Shown here piece after piece: positions 48,170-62,379 of a DNA stretch of 64,000 nucleotides. The position numbers and the translations under genes are program-made. This stretch comes from Eudromia elegans (taxonomy: Eukaryota > Chordata > Aves > Tinamiformes > Tinamidae). Location: the NCBI GenBank assembly GCA_003342815.1, contig PTEX01000012.1, positions 1,645,961 through 1,709,960 of the forward strand, written 5' to 3'. How positions within the stretch are numbered: position 1 is the stretch's first letter; every line of letters starts with the position of its first letter. A model generated the notes under the pieces. That model made no database searches, had not been told where the DNA came from, and worked only from the letters and a program-made list of their open reading frames with translations.

Positions 48170-51100
48170 GGTGAGAAATAAGCTCAAGGTTCATCTTGTG
48201 ACAAGACTAAAGTCTCTGGCTGTATTTACCCCCTCACTCTCAGACATCCGGACTGGCTTTGGAGGAGCCAACCTGGCCAGGAAACGCAGGAGCCCATCGT
48301 ATGGGAAGGCCCGGTGCCAGTTTGGAGGTGCACCGGCGAGGGGCTGCCCCTGGGGACCCACAGATGCGTTGGGGCGGTCGGAGCCTCGCGCTGCTCCCGC
48401 TGCCCGGCGCTCAGCTGGGCTCCCCAGCATCCGGCTCCAGCAAGCTGTGACTCGGGAGAGCCGCACAGGGCGGCACGTTGCCCCTCGAGCCCAGGAATTT
48501 GGAACGCGAGCTCTTTACTTTCCTTCTAGAGTCAGACCCCGCGTAATTATGCACGTATCCAGGACAGGCTTAACTCCCCTACTGCCAAACTGTGCAATAT
48601 TTAGCATGTTTCCTGGTTAGATCCTTTTTAGATGCAGAAGTTTGCCCGCACTCTAATGTCTGGATGCCCTGAACACTGATGTAGTCGTATTCACTCCCGA
48701 CAGCTCAACATTTTTTGTTCTTTGCTCCGCCCAGGTTGCCTTTCTGATGTTAGCTGATGAGGCACTATTTCGGGGAAGGCTCCGTCTCACAGCGTATGCG
48801 TGTGGTTTTTAAATTCCTTGCTTGGTGTGGCACACCTAGCTGATGTGGTCCCTCTATTCCCCCTCCAGCGCAGGATCTCCAGTGCTCAGAACGAGTTATT
48901 GCCTCTGCTCCAGGGTAACCATACATCGTGCTCAACGGATGTCACAAGAAGACTCTTTTCCTCCAAATATTCTTCCACGAGGTCTGTGCATCCCTAGTTA
49001 CACTTACTACCCTAATTGATCACTGCTCATATTGCTCTGTTGCTATTAATATTTTTATATGTGCATGACAGATTTTAGTGGGCTGGTTTCCAAAGGCCTT
49101 TAGAGACTGAGGGTGAAACTCAGTCCCTTACAACTTATTTAGTGTCCAAGAGAATGCAGATTTTACCTACTGATTTACTGGATTGACCAGATTCACCTAT
49201 TACCCAGCCATTCAGCGTCTTTTCAGGAGCTTTTCGTCCCAGCTGCATAAGCTCTGTATGAAACCCAGTCGCTGTCTCACAGGGGTCCCTTCAATTTTTT
49301 ACTATTTAAGTGAGCAAACTGAGCAGCTCTTGGCACTTATGTGAGCATCACTTTACCCAGCACCAAAGTAGGAATCACTCCTGACATGAAGTACGGCAGC
49401 TATTTAACATCTCAAAAATCCTCCAGAAAGCTAAAGAAGGGGCGTGAAAAATGCTTTATTCCTCTGAAATAGCAGCAGCAGAGCAGACAAGAACATGAGC
49501 ATCCCGTCTACAAGTAAGACTTTGTGACATTAAACTGTGGCAAATGTATTTGTAGTAAATATATCGAAGTCCCTCCTAAACTTATGCTCTGATCTGAGTC
49601 AGCAGACTGTTGCACCTACTGAGTCATCAGCTGTGTTTCCAGTAGCACATGGGTTTTCCCCCTGTAATTACCCATGCAGCCCAATCCTGCTTAGGTTGGG
49701 ATATCTGATTAGAGCACAGCTTGAGGCTTCCATTATAACTGCTATCAACTTAATTATTTTGCCTCATATTAAACATTCTGCTGCTTTTCTACTGTTCCCT
49801 TTCCCACTATTCATTTTCTGCATTTCTGAGTAGAGAATAAAATCATCCAAAATCTAGCCAGTTCTGCATAAAAGGAGGCCTTGCTTATTCTTTCAGGCTC
49901 CTGCTTTGAAGCAAACAGTGCTTAACACATGTTGGTTAGCATATGGCTACGCTTAGCTTAATGCTCTCTTGTTTTGATGGTGGTGATAAGGTGCCGGAGA
50001 AGTTTTCCTCAGCATGGGTAGGGTTGTTTGTGAATAGGTGTACAGATTTCATGTTAATCACACTATTGCCCCTATTCAATTAGGAGAGAAATACACATTT
50101 TGCAGAAGTCACTGGCGGCTTGGGAAGGGTTCAGGCCTCTTGCCTGGGCCATTTACAGCTACCTGACTGTCCCATCTGCCTTCCCATCTGCTGCGTCTTT
50201 CTTGCTTTGTCTTTTGCTTCTAGGCTTCTTCTTTTTCTCTCCCAATAATATTGCCCAAAGCAGGAGTGTCTTTTTTTCTGGACCTTCCTTTTGTGCTAGC
50301 AAAAACTCAAGGGAGAAAAGGTCAGAATAGCATTCTGGCCTCGGCGACACATGCTAAATTGGAAGCCATTAGCTGTGTGAGGCACATTAAGCCTAAATTA
50401 TATGTCAAGACCCTTGATTTATGCAGCAGGACTGCACTGAACTTTACACTGACATTAATTGCTCGCAAAACTATTTATTTCCTTCATTTTCAGAGGCACA
50501 TTTGTAAAGTCATACCAGAAATTAAAAATACCAGAAACTGAGAGCAATCACCTGCCCTTTCCTCATGCTGTTACACAGCATGGAAGCATCCAAACCACGG
50601 GGCTTCCGGCTTCCCTGGGAGAAGAGCTTGGAGATGCAGCCAGGCCAGGAGCTCCCAGCCTACAGGGGCAGGGATCTGTCACCATCAGCTGTGATCCTCT
50701 TTGCTACAGAAGCGAAGCTGTGGAGAAGTCCACAACTCTGTCCAGCTTTGCCCAGAATTCCCTTTCTCCGGTTGCATTTATCCCACAGGCCTTGAGGCTG
50801 AGTGGCAAGAGAAGGCAGCTGTCAGCCATGGTGGGCATATAGACTATGGAGCCATTCTAGTCCTACTGAAGACACTGGCCAATTCTATATTTCAACAGAA
50901 AAATCCATCCTTCCTTGGAGTTTCCTGAGGCGGGAGCTCTGGGAAGCCCCAGGCCATGGAGTCTCCATCAGCTCACTTCACACCTGAGCACAAAACGGAG
51001 GCTCTACAGACGTTTCAACTTGTTTATGGTTCTTAAGGTAGAGCTTAATGGAGCGGTGGCCATTCTGATTACACGAGACCTACCTTGGGATTTTTAATCA

Positions 51101-54100
51101 CTTGCCACTGAGTGCTTCTCTATTTGAAGGGGGGCTGCAGCCACATAAACGGAGAGTGTTTCCTCTTCCTATTGATGATTGTACAGGAAAACATCAAGCC
51201 TTTCTCTAAAACACTTCTACCTGCCAAGTTACTCAGTCTAAAAGTCACTAAATAATTTCAAGACATGCAAATATATATGAGATCGGGAGAAACTGATGTA
51301 TTTGGGAAGGCCACACTCTCTGCATACAGAAAAAATATTCCTCTGTGCCTCCTTATGAAACCTATTTTGCTGACCACGACCTACCCTTTTAAATCCACGC
51401 TGGCTGTTGCCAGTCGCTTGGTGCTTCCAACACGCTCCAGCTTTCCACTGGCTGGTGACAGCAAATCCTCCTTGGTATCAGTGTCAGGTATAAAAGCATT
51501 TCCTTAGCTTTCCCTTTTGCTCCATTTTCAGACCATTGTTTTGAAGAATCTTGTCCTTTTAACACTCCTTCCAATGGAGGGGTATAAATATTTTATCTCA
51601 GATGTTTTCCAGGAGAAGCTCAGTGAACATTAGCTGCCTGTAAGGGTTAACCCATTAGTGAAAAGGATGCCTGAAAAATTGAACGTGTGGCTCTTAGCCA
51701 AGAGAGATCAGTGTATTCTGAGCGAGCACTTTCTGCCTTAGCAGTGGCAAATCCCATTGAAACTTCTGAGCAACCTCAGAGGTAAATTCAGCACTTTGTG
51801 GTTCAGAGAAACAGCCGTGCCCGCAGATGTGAATTAAGGGCATTGCTTGCTTACAAAGTTAGCATTACATCTGAAATCCTAAATTGTCCCTGGAAAGTGG
51901 CAAAATGAAACAGTAAACTTTAAGATAAGTCTCAAAATTTAATATTGGCATCTGTAAAAGAGGTATCCATATTAACCATATTAGGTTATTTTAGAAGACA
52001 TTTATCAGATTAATGTGTTAAGCATTGGCTGTCATATTTTAAACATTTTCATCCATTCGTTTTTTTTTTTCTGTTCTGCATAGCAAAAGCCATAGGAAAG
52101 AAGTCAGTCAGATGCTCTCATGGAGCTATTAATCCTAAAGTATTCCAATAGCCTCAGTGTGGATAAAAATTGTTAATCAAGATGCTTGGAAGTGCATCTC
52201 TCATACATCAGTACATGTTTTAAGGATAACTAAACAGCAGTTACCCTTCCTGTTTTGAAGGAAAATAAAGATTCCATGTGTTTTTTTTCTGCACAAACTC
52301 ATTTTTTCTTTATAATCTCTGTCTACCTATGGCACATTTTTTTGCTTGCAGACTTCACTATGGTTTACCAGCAGTGTATATCCACTCTGTGCGTAGTTTA
52401 CATCAGTGTAAATATCTCCACAAGGACAAGGAACAGAGAGTCAGGCTTTGACAAATCCAGGCTATATTTAGTCTATATTCAGAATTCTTTGCAAGCAGAA
52501 ACCTTCAGAGCCCCAGTGCTAATATCGCTTTGAGGTACAGGAATTTATGACAGATCACATTGCTCACGGACTACTACCACAGGGAAGCTTTCCTGGGGCC
52601 TTCATTTTCTCCTGACGTTAGGCAGATTATACAGAAAGCAAAACACTAAGCCCTGAATCCGGTACCGTGTAACACCCATGCGCTTGCTGCCTGCGTCACC
52701 CTTTGTGGGAGATAAAACCCGCCTCGAGCGCTCTGCATCGCAAGGGGACCCGGTGCCGGCGCCCCCGGGCTTGAGGCTTTGGTTCTAGCGTCTGTGTGGG
52801 GACCCATCCTCGCCTTGGCTCCCGCAGGGACTTCTGGCAGCACCAGAGAGCACCAGCCTTGGGCAGGCAGGGCTGGAGGGGCAGATGCTGAAAGGCGCCA
52901 GTGCCTCCTCGCACAGGCGGATGGGATGGAGAAGAGGCGAGGAAGAGGAGGAAGCTGAGGAAGGCTGCTGAGATACTCCCAGTGCTTTCCACCTGAACCT
53001 CCTTTCTCCATGTGCTTGCTCTGATTCTCCTTTGCCCTCTTCAACCTGCCAATTCCTGCTGGTTTTCCCAGAGCTTCCCTCCCCTGTGCCATGCAAGCCG
53101 AAAATACAACTTGCATCCTCAGACATCCCCAAAACCGGCAAGGGTTTGAAGGCTGGACTGCCAACAATGACAAAGGCAGCTTCATTTCAGGATGTTTAGG
53201 GTTACGCATTTGCCCGCTTGCAGTGGAATTCAGAAATTGCTTTCTAAAATGTTTGGAAAGTGCATACAGCATAAAGAGCTTGTTGCAAAATGAGAATGTT
53301 GTATTTGTTATATTCAAGAGAATGTGGCCTCTTTCCCCCATTTTCACAGCTATTTTTCATAATTATTTAAAGGTGATTCATATTTAAACACATATATTTG
53401 ACTTTCCTGATAAAAGACATTGGATCGGTCTTGCATATGAAATTACTTTGCTTTTCTCTGTATAAAAGTACTTCCTATATTCAAGGGCTACAGAACAAGC
53501 TCACACTTCAAAACGTCAGGCTCTGAAACACCTAGAGCCTGCTTTCCTTCACTGACTTGCAGGCAGTGGAGTCCAGTGTCTTATGGACAGTAGTCCATAA
53601 AGAGAAAAAAAACAGGTATTTTAATGAAAAGTAAGGTTCAGGTGGACATACAGTTTTGGGGCATCTGTTTATGCATATATCTTTCATACATTTAAATTAT
53701 ACACGTAATAGGTAGAGTATGATTATTTTGAAGTATGCAAAATGTCAGTCATTCACTATCAGTTACATTTGCAAGATTTTCTGTGGAACCTATGGATTCT
53801 ATGAATCTACACTTTCTACGGATCTGGGGATATATTTCCTCTTGTTCAAGGAAAGCGAAAGAAACCCATTTGTTTACGGGTTGGAGGATACCCAATAATT
53901 TCCCAATAAATGTTTTTTCTTTGGTCTATTTTCTTCTCCCTTAAATTTTCTGGCATAAGGGAAAGCACTTAGGCAGCTCATATAGAGCATGCAAGTATAA
54001 TTTATTTTTCTAAAATGTGATTATATACTCCTGGTATACCAGCAATCCATGGAGAAACATCCTGTATATTCATACATTGACTTAGGAAAATTAGCATTCT

Positions 54101-57100
54101 TATTGGTTTCCAGCTGTTCAATAGCAGTGTATACTTATCCACAATCAAACTGTAATCACTTTGGGCTTATAATTCATCATTCATTAGAACTTAAATGCAA
54201 ATCTTTTGTTTTTCTGTCTCCTACACTGAACGAGCTTTACAACTTTGACAAATGGTAAAAAAAATAGTCTGAAAGAAAATGTACTACGTGGCAAAGAAGA
54301 TAAAATATGTACTCTGAACACTCCCTGTATTCAAGTTTTTTATTGCAATGTTTGTTTTTTTCCTTTATACTTTTTTTTTGTTCCTGTGTGAGTTAGGAAT
54401 TACAACCAATTCTTTTACAGCAGCACCTCAAAGAAAGACTCATATTTTTAGTCACGGTAAAGCAGAGCCCAAACTCCAGCCTTATTCCCAAATCCCTCAT
54501 AGCTTTACCATTTAAGGAGAAAGACAGTGCTGAACGCCTCGGTAGCGAACGGCAAGGCTCCCAAAGCCTCCCAGCCAGCTTGTGGGCCCTGTGTTTAAGC
54601 ATGGACGGCAGCACCCTCTGGAACCCTCCTGGGTTCAGATGCAGACGTTGATTGTTTTCCCACTGGCCGCAAATGCTCCTGACGTGTTCCAGGCGCAGGA
54701 GCCGCTGTGCAGGTGTCAGCATGAGATGCTCACGTTTGAGAATCGGTGTCCAAGTGTCACTGATGAGGTGCAGCAGGGAGCGGCAGTGGAAACAGAGCCT
54801 GTCCTGGGCACAAAGGATGGTTTTCTGCAGGTTTTGACCCCGTGTGGAAGAAGTCAAGCTGTGCCACAAACAAGTGCCGAGCCCACGCGGTCTCGCAAGG
54901 GGTGGTCACTGCACCCGGAGCCCCCGCAGGGACGCGAGACACGAGCAGCCTCAGAGGGTGGCAGCAGCACCAGCTCCTGCAAGGACAGCAGCACCGCTGT
55001 GGCTTCACCCTGTTAACACCAGCCTCTGCCCATCCCCTCTCCCTTCCCTCAAGAGAGCGAGGCAGATCTGTGGCTTCCCTCTCCGGGCTCCGAGGAAGCC
55101 CCTCTGCGAGGATGCAGAGGAATAAGAGCAGCAATATCTAAGCAGATCGGGATTCCCTGCGTGTGGTCGTTTCCTGCTGACCTCACAAATTTCCTTCGAG
55201 CAGCTAATAGTGTGGCAGAGGCGACGCTTATGTGCGGATGGTACCAGGGCAGCTCTGAGTTCTCTGCCTCCGTGCCCGGGTCGCGTCGTCTGCAACGCCG
55301 CTCGGGCTGGTGTGAGTTAAAGCGCTGCTGTGCAGGTAGAAAGGCACGTCCTGCCCGCGCGCCTCGGGAGCTGTCTGGGAAGATGCTGCAGGCCTCGTCA
55401 GGGCGGTCTGATCTGACAGCCTGGAGCAGAGCAGCGACCGTGCGAGCTGGGGGCTGGGGCAGCCACCAAGGAGCGGTCGGAAGGGTCTCCGCAGGGATCT
55501 CCTGGGATCCCCTGGCTTGTGGCATGGCTCTCTGGGCCTGCTCAGGGAATGCTGGTGGGTTAAGGGGTGGTGGAAATGCTCCATGAGAAGATCTTCCTCA
55601 AAGTGCTTGTGCATAGGCTGTAACACGGGATTTGTCTCAGGGGGTTGGGAGTCTTCGAATTGGGGTATTTTCCCTCAGAAAACATCCTGTGAGATACAGG
55701 CTAGAGAGTCTCTGGAGTAGGCTGAAACATTGCACTTGAAATGTTTTGAATCATTTTTGTCGATCTCCACACATCCACAGTGGGTGAGTTGCAGTTTCTG
55801 AGCTGGTTCTGGTAGAGTTTATCTAACGAGACATTTTATTGGACTGTAAAACTGCAGGTTCCCTCGTTTGTGAAGTCTAAATTTCTTTACGTCAATGTTG
55901 AGACACAACCACCTCACCACTGTGGTGCCTGTTACATGTTCTATGGCTCACACACATGCATCAAAGGATCTTTTTTTTTTGGAGCCAATCTTTATTGTTA
56001 TAAAGGCTTGATAGAGTTTCTGGCATTTTTGTACAGAAGTGTTGTATTGCAGAAAGTAATGAATAGGCTGGAAAATAAAAAGCTCTTTCCCAGGTAGCAA
56101 AACATTGTGCTACCCTCAAGTTGTATCACAGTGAAAATTGCTAGCTGGGGAGCTTTATTAAAACATTATTTGATATCGATCTGCTTATTATATTATACAA
56201 GAGGAGGCTCAAAGCAGTGTGCTTGCACTCACTGACCGGTGACATTTTCTCTGACACCCCTGTGCTACTTGGTTATCGTTACCCTGCATTTCTGCATTTT
56301 CCAGGTACTGTTAAAACAAAGAAACAAGCAACGGCCTAATGAGGTTTCTGGCAGCCCAGGGCTGTGCTCTGCAGCCGGCTGGCTCTTCTCCTCCTCACGG
56401 TTCTCACTGCGAACTGCGAGCACTCGTCTCCTTGCAGGACTCGCTCTCCACCGAGGCACAGCAAGTCTTCCCCAGCAGCTCCAGTTTCTCAAGAACACAC
56501 TGCTATTTTAATGCTCTTGGTGGTGTTTTTTCCCCCAAACATTTAGTCTCTCTCCTGGCAACAGTGACTTGTAGTTCCAGATTTGTTTTCCCAACTTTCC
56601 TTTCAAAAAGATGACAGAGAAAAGTTTGATTTTGTTACCTTTTAATGAAAAAGGTCATATTTTCACTGATTTCATTCACTGTGACACTTATAATGACTAC
56701 AAAAAAGTTATACCAGTAGCTAGCAAACAACTTCAGAATTGCTACCTGAGTGTAAACTATTACTTTATAATTCATATGATCAATGGCTATTGCAACCATC
56801 TTATTTAGCAACAGCTATGAAGAAAGGCAATTAAATGTTCAACCAAATCAAATGTGAAGTAAGTAAGTGCAACATGTATAATAAACTTTTTAACAGGGGT
56901 GTGACAGCAAGGGGAGGCATAGCAGAATTAGCAGTCCTGATGGATACATATTTTAAAATCAAATGTAAGCTAAAAATAATCATATTTAGATGGGTGACAG
57001 AGAGAATCAAAGGTCCATTTCACTGGCTCACATTGACGTTAGTAGGTGTGCACGGGTGCAAAGCCATTGCATGAGTGCAAACAACTGAAAGTCCAAATTT

Positions 57101-57425
57101 TGATACAAGCAGTTGAATGTTTTATTTATAATAAGCCAGGGCTAATGGAAAGGTTCTTAAGAACCTGAACAAACGCACCACAATAAATTGCTACTATTAT
57201 TACTTTTTATTATTTATTTGAATTCAGAAATCTTCTTTACTATATTTGTACAATTCTGAAAGTAAAACTCAGAGGATCCAAAAATAGATACTTCCAAAGA
57301 GCAACTGGATGATTGCATGCTTTGGTTAAATTAAGAATAGATTTATTTCTGCAGTAATATTCAGCAATCTTTCTCAGAGTGGTCTGATCACTAAATTTTT
57401 GTGATCTGGCCATTTTCTAAATCTG
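48170..57425. other. Intergenic interval with GC-rich islets
   Basis: About 9.3 kb with no gene I can support. GC/CpG-richer islets occur at about 48240-48500, 52640-53000 and 54540-55560; they carry overlapping open frames on several frames at once, typical of low stop density. The longest is a minus-strand frame of about 231 codons from the ATG at 53341 to 52646. Between islets the DNA is AT-rich. No repeat family was recognised. Confidence 0.55.

Positions 57426-57459
<34 letters not shown>
57426..57459. repeat. Poly-A tract, 34 bases
   Basis: An unbroken run of 34 A on the plus strand. No retroelement body was recognised to its left. It may be a simple mononucleotide repeat. Confidence 0.95.
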
Positions 57460-57461
<2 letters not shown>

Positions 57462-59379
57462 CTGCAGTCTTACCTGGTAAGATTAAAATGTTTCAAAGAA
57501 CTTGAAACATGCTGCTAACTTTAGCTCTGAAGAGATACTACATTATGCAGGGTGATAAGGAGAGATACTACTATCTAGCCTGAGAAGAAAAGGATTTAAA
57601 AGGGCATTGTATTGATTATCAAGAGATTACCCCATGGAAGAAACACACATGATATACACAGAAGACATATATTTTGTATCTTTTTGTTCTTTACTGCTAG
57701 GTTGTGGAATAAGAAGTTTGTCTCCACAAGCATGAAGGAGAAGAGAGAGACGATGCCTGGAGGGGGGACCCCAGGACCTTTCAGATCACTGATGTACCTG
57801 CTGCCTGCCCAGAGTTCATGAAACATGGAAAAAAAATGTGTAGGGTGCTGGGCACAGTCACTAGTTATTGAATTGCAGAAGGGAAGATGAGACTGGATAG
57901 TACTAGCAGCAAAGGAGAACGCTGCAATGGCTTTGGACCCTGCACTGGTGAGCACACCTCATGCAAGGTGTGTTCAGTAGGTGGATCACAGCATGGAGAC
58001 CTGGGGTGATGAGCAGAGATTCCAGATCTTTCACGCTCACAAGCCAGACACATTTCATGAGCTTCCCCTAAACCTCCAGGAATGGGTCAGAAACAGGGGC
58101 CCCACAGGGCTACTTACACTGAATTGCTTCCAGTTCATGACTGGTTCAGTACTGGCAAGTCATCTCTGTGGCTTCTGTGAGGATAATGGATATAACTAAT
58201 GTGCCTGAAATAGCAGCTGCCTTTCCCATAATGGGCTTCCCGAAGTGTGCTGAGTATCATTAATAGTATTCATGTCTGCAGGTCGCTTGCCAGAAAAGAC
58301 AAGTAAATACATTTATCAGAACTCAGCAGAGACAAGCATCCAAATGGAACATACAGGAAAGGCCTGAAGAAAGTGTATCCACCCGGGGGAGGCCAGGGCT
58401 GAACAGAGTCTGTCCTGCATGGGATGTTCTCTTGTGCTGTTTGCAGGAAAGAGGAGAGGCCCAAGTACACACGGACGGGCTGCCAAACTGGGAGCACAGA
58501 CCTGCTGAAAGCACAAGTGGCACCTTCTAAATCTCTGTGTCCCCATGCAGGGAGGGCCCTGAGAACAGGCATAACGAGAACCCCAAAACAAGCAGATTCC
58601 CAGAGGAGTTTACCACTTAATACAGTCACTGGGGTTTGTAAGCCATCCAGCCTACGAGAGCACTTTAATGCTGCTCTTTGTATAAATCCAGATCATTCTA
58701 CAAGTGCGACTGTGCCACCACAGAGGGCAGAATTTGCAAAACTCTTGTTCAGACTACAGGTAACTCATCTTTTCTAGTGGAAAGATTGTCAGCTACCTCT
58801 TTGGGCTCTCCCTTTGTCCCTCCACGCAATCTACCTTGGGTGACACAAGATTAGGCTAAGAAAGGAAATATATGACTTTCTCTAAAACCAAAGCAAAATG
58901 CGGTTTCACTAGATGTTTTATCCTGCACGACAATATTGGCGACAATGTGGTACTCATTCACTGCATCTCCTCCAACAATACGATGAGTGACAGTCATCAG
59001 AGTCTGGATTTGATTCTTGCTGGTCCAGATCTTCAGTCTTTTCCCTAGGCCCTCCTCAAACTGATCTTCAGAAAGCTACTCCGGAATGCCTCACAGTGCA
59101 TTCCTTTATGAAGGCTGATACTGAGCTTTAGCCTGCTTGGGCTGTTCCCCATCCTGCCTTGCCGCTCTGCTGCAGGCATGACTGTGCTCTGCTTCCCTGC
59201 GGAGCACAGTGTGCTGAGACACTTGCTCTAAAGGATGAGATTTTCCCATGCTCACAGCAAAAACTAAACAGAATCTGAAACCTTCCCCCACACAGGCTGT
59301 GGGTGCTGGGCATCGAAGTGTTCAGGGCAAGCGAGCTGTGTTACACAGAAGATTATGATCAGCAGCACGAAGTCCAGCT
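57460..59379. other. Intergenic, nothing recognised
   Basis: About 1.9 kb. Several open frames of 60-120 codons occur in different frames, none with recognisable similarity. No repeat was identified. Confidence 0.6.
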
Positions 59380-60296
59380 CAATGCCATCCACTAATGGTG
59401 CCCCCTGGGAATGCATACTGGGATCTGTTGGTGAGATTCCCCACAAATGGATACCGAATAATATCTTTAGTAAAAACTTGGATGATGGGACAGAGCGCAA
59501 TCTCAGCAAGTTTTCGGAAGATACAAAACTGGGAGGAGTGTTGGACACATCAGCTAGCTGGGCTGCTGTTCAGAGGGGATCTGGGCAAGTATGAGAAATG
59601 GGCAGAGAGGAATCTCATGAGCTTCAAAGAAAAAATGCCAGCTCCAGCACCACTGGACACCAAGCTTGCCATCAGCGAGCAATGAGCCCCATGGCAAAGG
59701 CGGCCAACAGCCTCTTGCCTGTGTAAAGATGAGTTGCCAGCAGGCTGAGGGAGGGCATCCTTCCCCTCTACTCAGCCCTGGGGAGGCCACATCAGACCTG
59801 TGGGGTCATATGCCCACTATAAGAGAGAGACCTTCACATACTGGAGGGAGTCCAGTGAAGAGTCAGGAAGATGATAAGGACTTGGAGCATATGGCATATG
59901 ACAGTCTGGAAGAACTGGGACTGTTCAATCTGGAGAAGAGGAGACTCAAGGAGCGGGGGTGTGGATCTGATCAGGGTGTATACCTGACGCGGGATGTGAA
60001 GAAGGAGCCACAATCTTCTTGGTAGATCCAGTGGAAGGGCAAGAATCAGTGGGCATGAACTGAAAAACAGGAAATTCCAGTTAAACATAGAAAGAAATTT
60101 TATTACTGTGAGGTTGCCTGAACGCTTGGAACAACTTGTTCAGAGAGGTCATGGAGTCTCCATCCTTGGAAGCATTCAAAACACAACAAGATGAGGCCCT
60201 GCTCTAGTGACTTGCTGCAGAGGATCCTGCGTGGAGCAGGAACATTGGACTAGACAATCTTCAGAGGCCCCTTCCAACTGCAGCAATTCCGTCACT
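59380..60296 (+). mobile_element. CR1 LINE fragment, old and diverged
   Basis: About 900 bp. It runs from the end of the CR1 reverse-transcriptase frame (around GCCCCCTGGGAATGCATACT) through GGGAGGGCATCCTTCCCCTC, TACTCAGCCCTGGGGAGGCC and GAACTGGGACTGTTCAATCT to the 3' end (TTGGACTAGACAATCTTCAG, CCCCTTCCAACTGCAGCAAT). Many small indels and stops are present, so it is inactive. It is the longest mobile-element copy in the window. Confidence 0.92.
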
Positions 60297-61646
60297 GTTT
60301 TTTTCCCGAATCAGGGTGTATGGAAAGGTTAGGCTAAATCCAAAGCAGGCAAGGTCAGGCAAGACCAGGGCTCACAACATAGCATGTGCTGCATCCTCGT
60401 TACCGGAGATGGGCATGCCAGCAGATGTCAGTGTGTGATGTCATTTAAGGATTTTCAGTATTGTCAGTCATTTTGGCACACTGGAAATATAGATACTTTG
60501 GTTGGGGGCTTATAAAAATTCTCAGGTACTTCCAGATACTTTTGATTCTTTTTCTGTATCTGCTTCAGTTGTTTACTTACAGAGGGAGCTTCTTCAAAGA
60601 AGAGAGTTTTAAGTACTTCATTTTTTTAGCCTCTTTCTAGTTAATATCTAATTATATTTATATTTCAATATCAGCATAAAAAAGCCAGCAATATGCTGAA
60701 TTGTTAATATTTATGTGATTTGCTTTTTTCTTTACACTGGTGATTCTGTGGTCCTTTGCAAATGATTTACAAAACTCTTTTTTGTGTAAACAAAAGAGTT
60801 GCAATGACTAATTAGAATAGTTTACTTTATTATCACATGAAAAGCAAATTTTCAAACATGAATACTCAGACTAATCCAGATACTACAGCCTCAGTCTTCT
60901 GGGGATTGGTGTCTCTCTGTTTTTAGGGGAGATTACAGAAATGAGAAGAGGACGACAAGCAGCACCTTAGAGCCTGCTGTCTGCTGTGCCTTGCATGTCT
61001 GCTTGGCGCCAAGATGCTGTCAAGACACAGATTTTGCAGACTTTTTGCTGCTAACTTGAAGCTACTTCTACTAACTTCTGCTCCCTGTTACAATTCAAAG
61101 CTCTGAATTAGAACCTTAAAAATAACATTGAACTGCCTCTTCTAGTGCACAGGAAGAAAAGCTTCCAGCTTCCTCACGCATTAAATGCCCTAATGGCAAG
61201 ATCTAAGGGCACGCAGATACCTAACATGGGTGCCAGGTAAAACACAAGTTCCTTTAACCGCAGATACAACCCATAAATCTCCCACCTAATCTTTGGTTAT
61301 TCGGAGAGCTGTGCCTAAGTTCTTACCCCGAGTCACATCGGCACCTTGCTGGGGTTGCGCAGGCACAGAATTGCTGCCAGGTGCTCAACTAATTGGGTTG
61401 CTCAGACTCCTACGTGCGATGGGGGTTGGCAGGCAGGGTAACCTGTTTCTCCGTCTCCTGGAGGGCCCCGCTGCACGGGCAGGCTCCGAGCGGTAGCTCT
61501 CCTGCTGCAGTCACTATGGGGTGAGTGCAGGAGATTCACAGGGCCATGGGAAAAGCGCAGCCTCTGCCCTGGCACTGGGCTGCTACCCCCAGGAAGGGTG
61601 CTCTTCTAGCCATATGTCCCTGCGAGTCTGCAACAGAGGGCATTGC
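60297..61646. other. Intergenic, nothing recognised
   Basis: About 1.35 kb, AT-rich on the left and more GC-rich near 61300-61600. No gene or repeat was identified. Confidence 0.6.
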
Positions 61647-61800
61647 TTTTATTTTATTTTATTTTATTTTATTTTATTTTATTTTATTTTATTTTATTTT
61701 ATTTTATTTTATTTTATTTTATTGTATTGTATTTTATTTATTTTATTTTATTTTATTTTATTTTATTTCTTATTTTATTTTTTAAATATTTATTAATAAA
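61647..61800 (+). repeat. TTTTA pentanucleotide microsatellite
   Basis: About 15 uninterrupted TTTTA units (61647-61720), a short ATTGT interruption, then more TTTTA-type units to about 61790, grading into TTTAAATATTTATT. Hydrophobic open frames across it are artefacts. Confidence 0.98.
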
Positions 61801-62211
61801 AGTGTTAAAAGGTATCTAAAAAAACTCAATTGTCGGTAGAGCCTGGTTTGCCATCTGAGAACTTTTGGAGCTGATGTTCAGCAAATGTGACAAATAGCTC
61901 TGCAGATAAGCCACTTTTTTAATAAAAAGAAAATAAAGAGAAAATTCTAGAGAGGTGTGCAGGGAAGATAATGCTGAGCAGAACGCATCTCCAGCTTGCC
62001 TAGTGCTCAGGTCTGACAAGATTGGTATCGCATTTTTAATGAAATAACATCACATTTTAATATGACTTGTATGCATTTATGTAACTCTCACTACGAATAA
62101 GTCAGTCTTAGGCATATACCGGGTGCCTGGTCCATTTAAACAGGTAAGCAGCTACCCTTCCTTGATTTCTATGGAAAGCACAGGCAAATACCACTGGGCT
62201 GCCAAGAATGA

Positions 62212-62379
62212 TGTGGTTGGCACTTCATTTCAGAGACTAAAACCTTTCCTTGGGAAAACATTGCTGCTTTTGCTTTTGATGAATTCTGGGATGCTATTAT
62301 ACATGCTCCAGATGACCTCCATGCTGCAGTATCAAGCAAGAAGAAAGAGTGTCTCCTGAAAATCAAGATTCAATTTATT
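62212..62379 (+). pseudogene. Protein-like open frame of 56 codons, possible exon or gene relic
   Basis: An open plus-strand frame without its own ATG, closed by TAA at 62380-62382. An acceptor-like GGCACTTCATTTCAG ends at 62233. The frame reads ETKTFPWENIAAFAFDEFWD then AIIHAPDDLHAAVSSKKKE, which has a protein-like mix of aromatic, acidic and helical residues. No donor or partner exon was found, and the opposite strand is also open for 65 codons. I do not recognise it. Confidence 0.15.

Noticed and set aside
47880-48194. Frames with long Ser or Phe runs
   Set aside because: They are translations of the GAA/TTC microsatellite.
54393-55626. Cluster of 90-158-codon frames on both strands
   Set aside because: It is a GC-rich islet with low stop density; up to several overlapping frames are open at once and none resembles a known domain.
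59355-60088. Frames of 80-120 codons near 59.4-60.0 kb
   Set aside because: They lie in the diverged CR1 copy and are broken pieces, not genes.
61521-61796. Hydrophobic membrane-protein-like frames
   Set aside because: They are translations of the TTTTA repeat.
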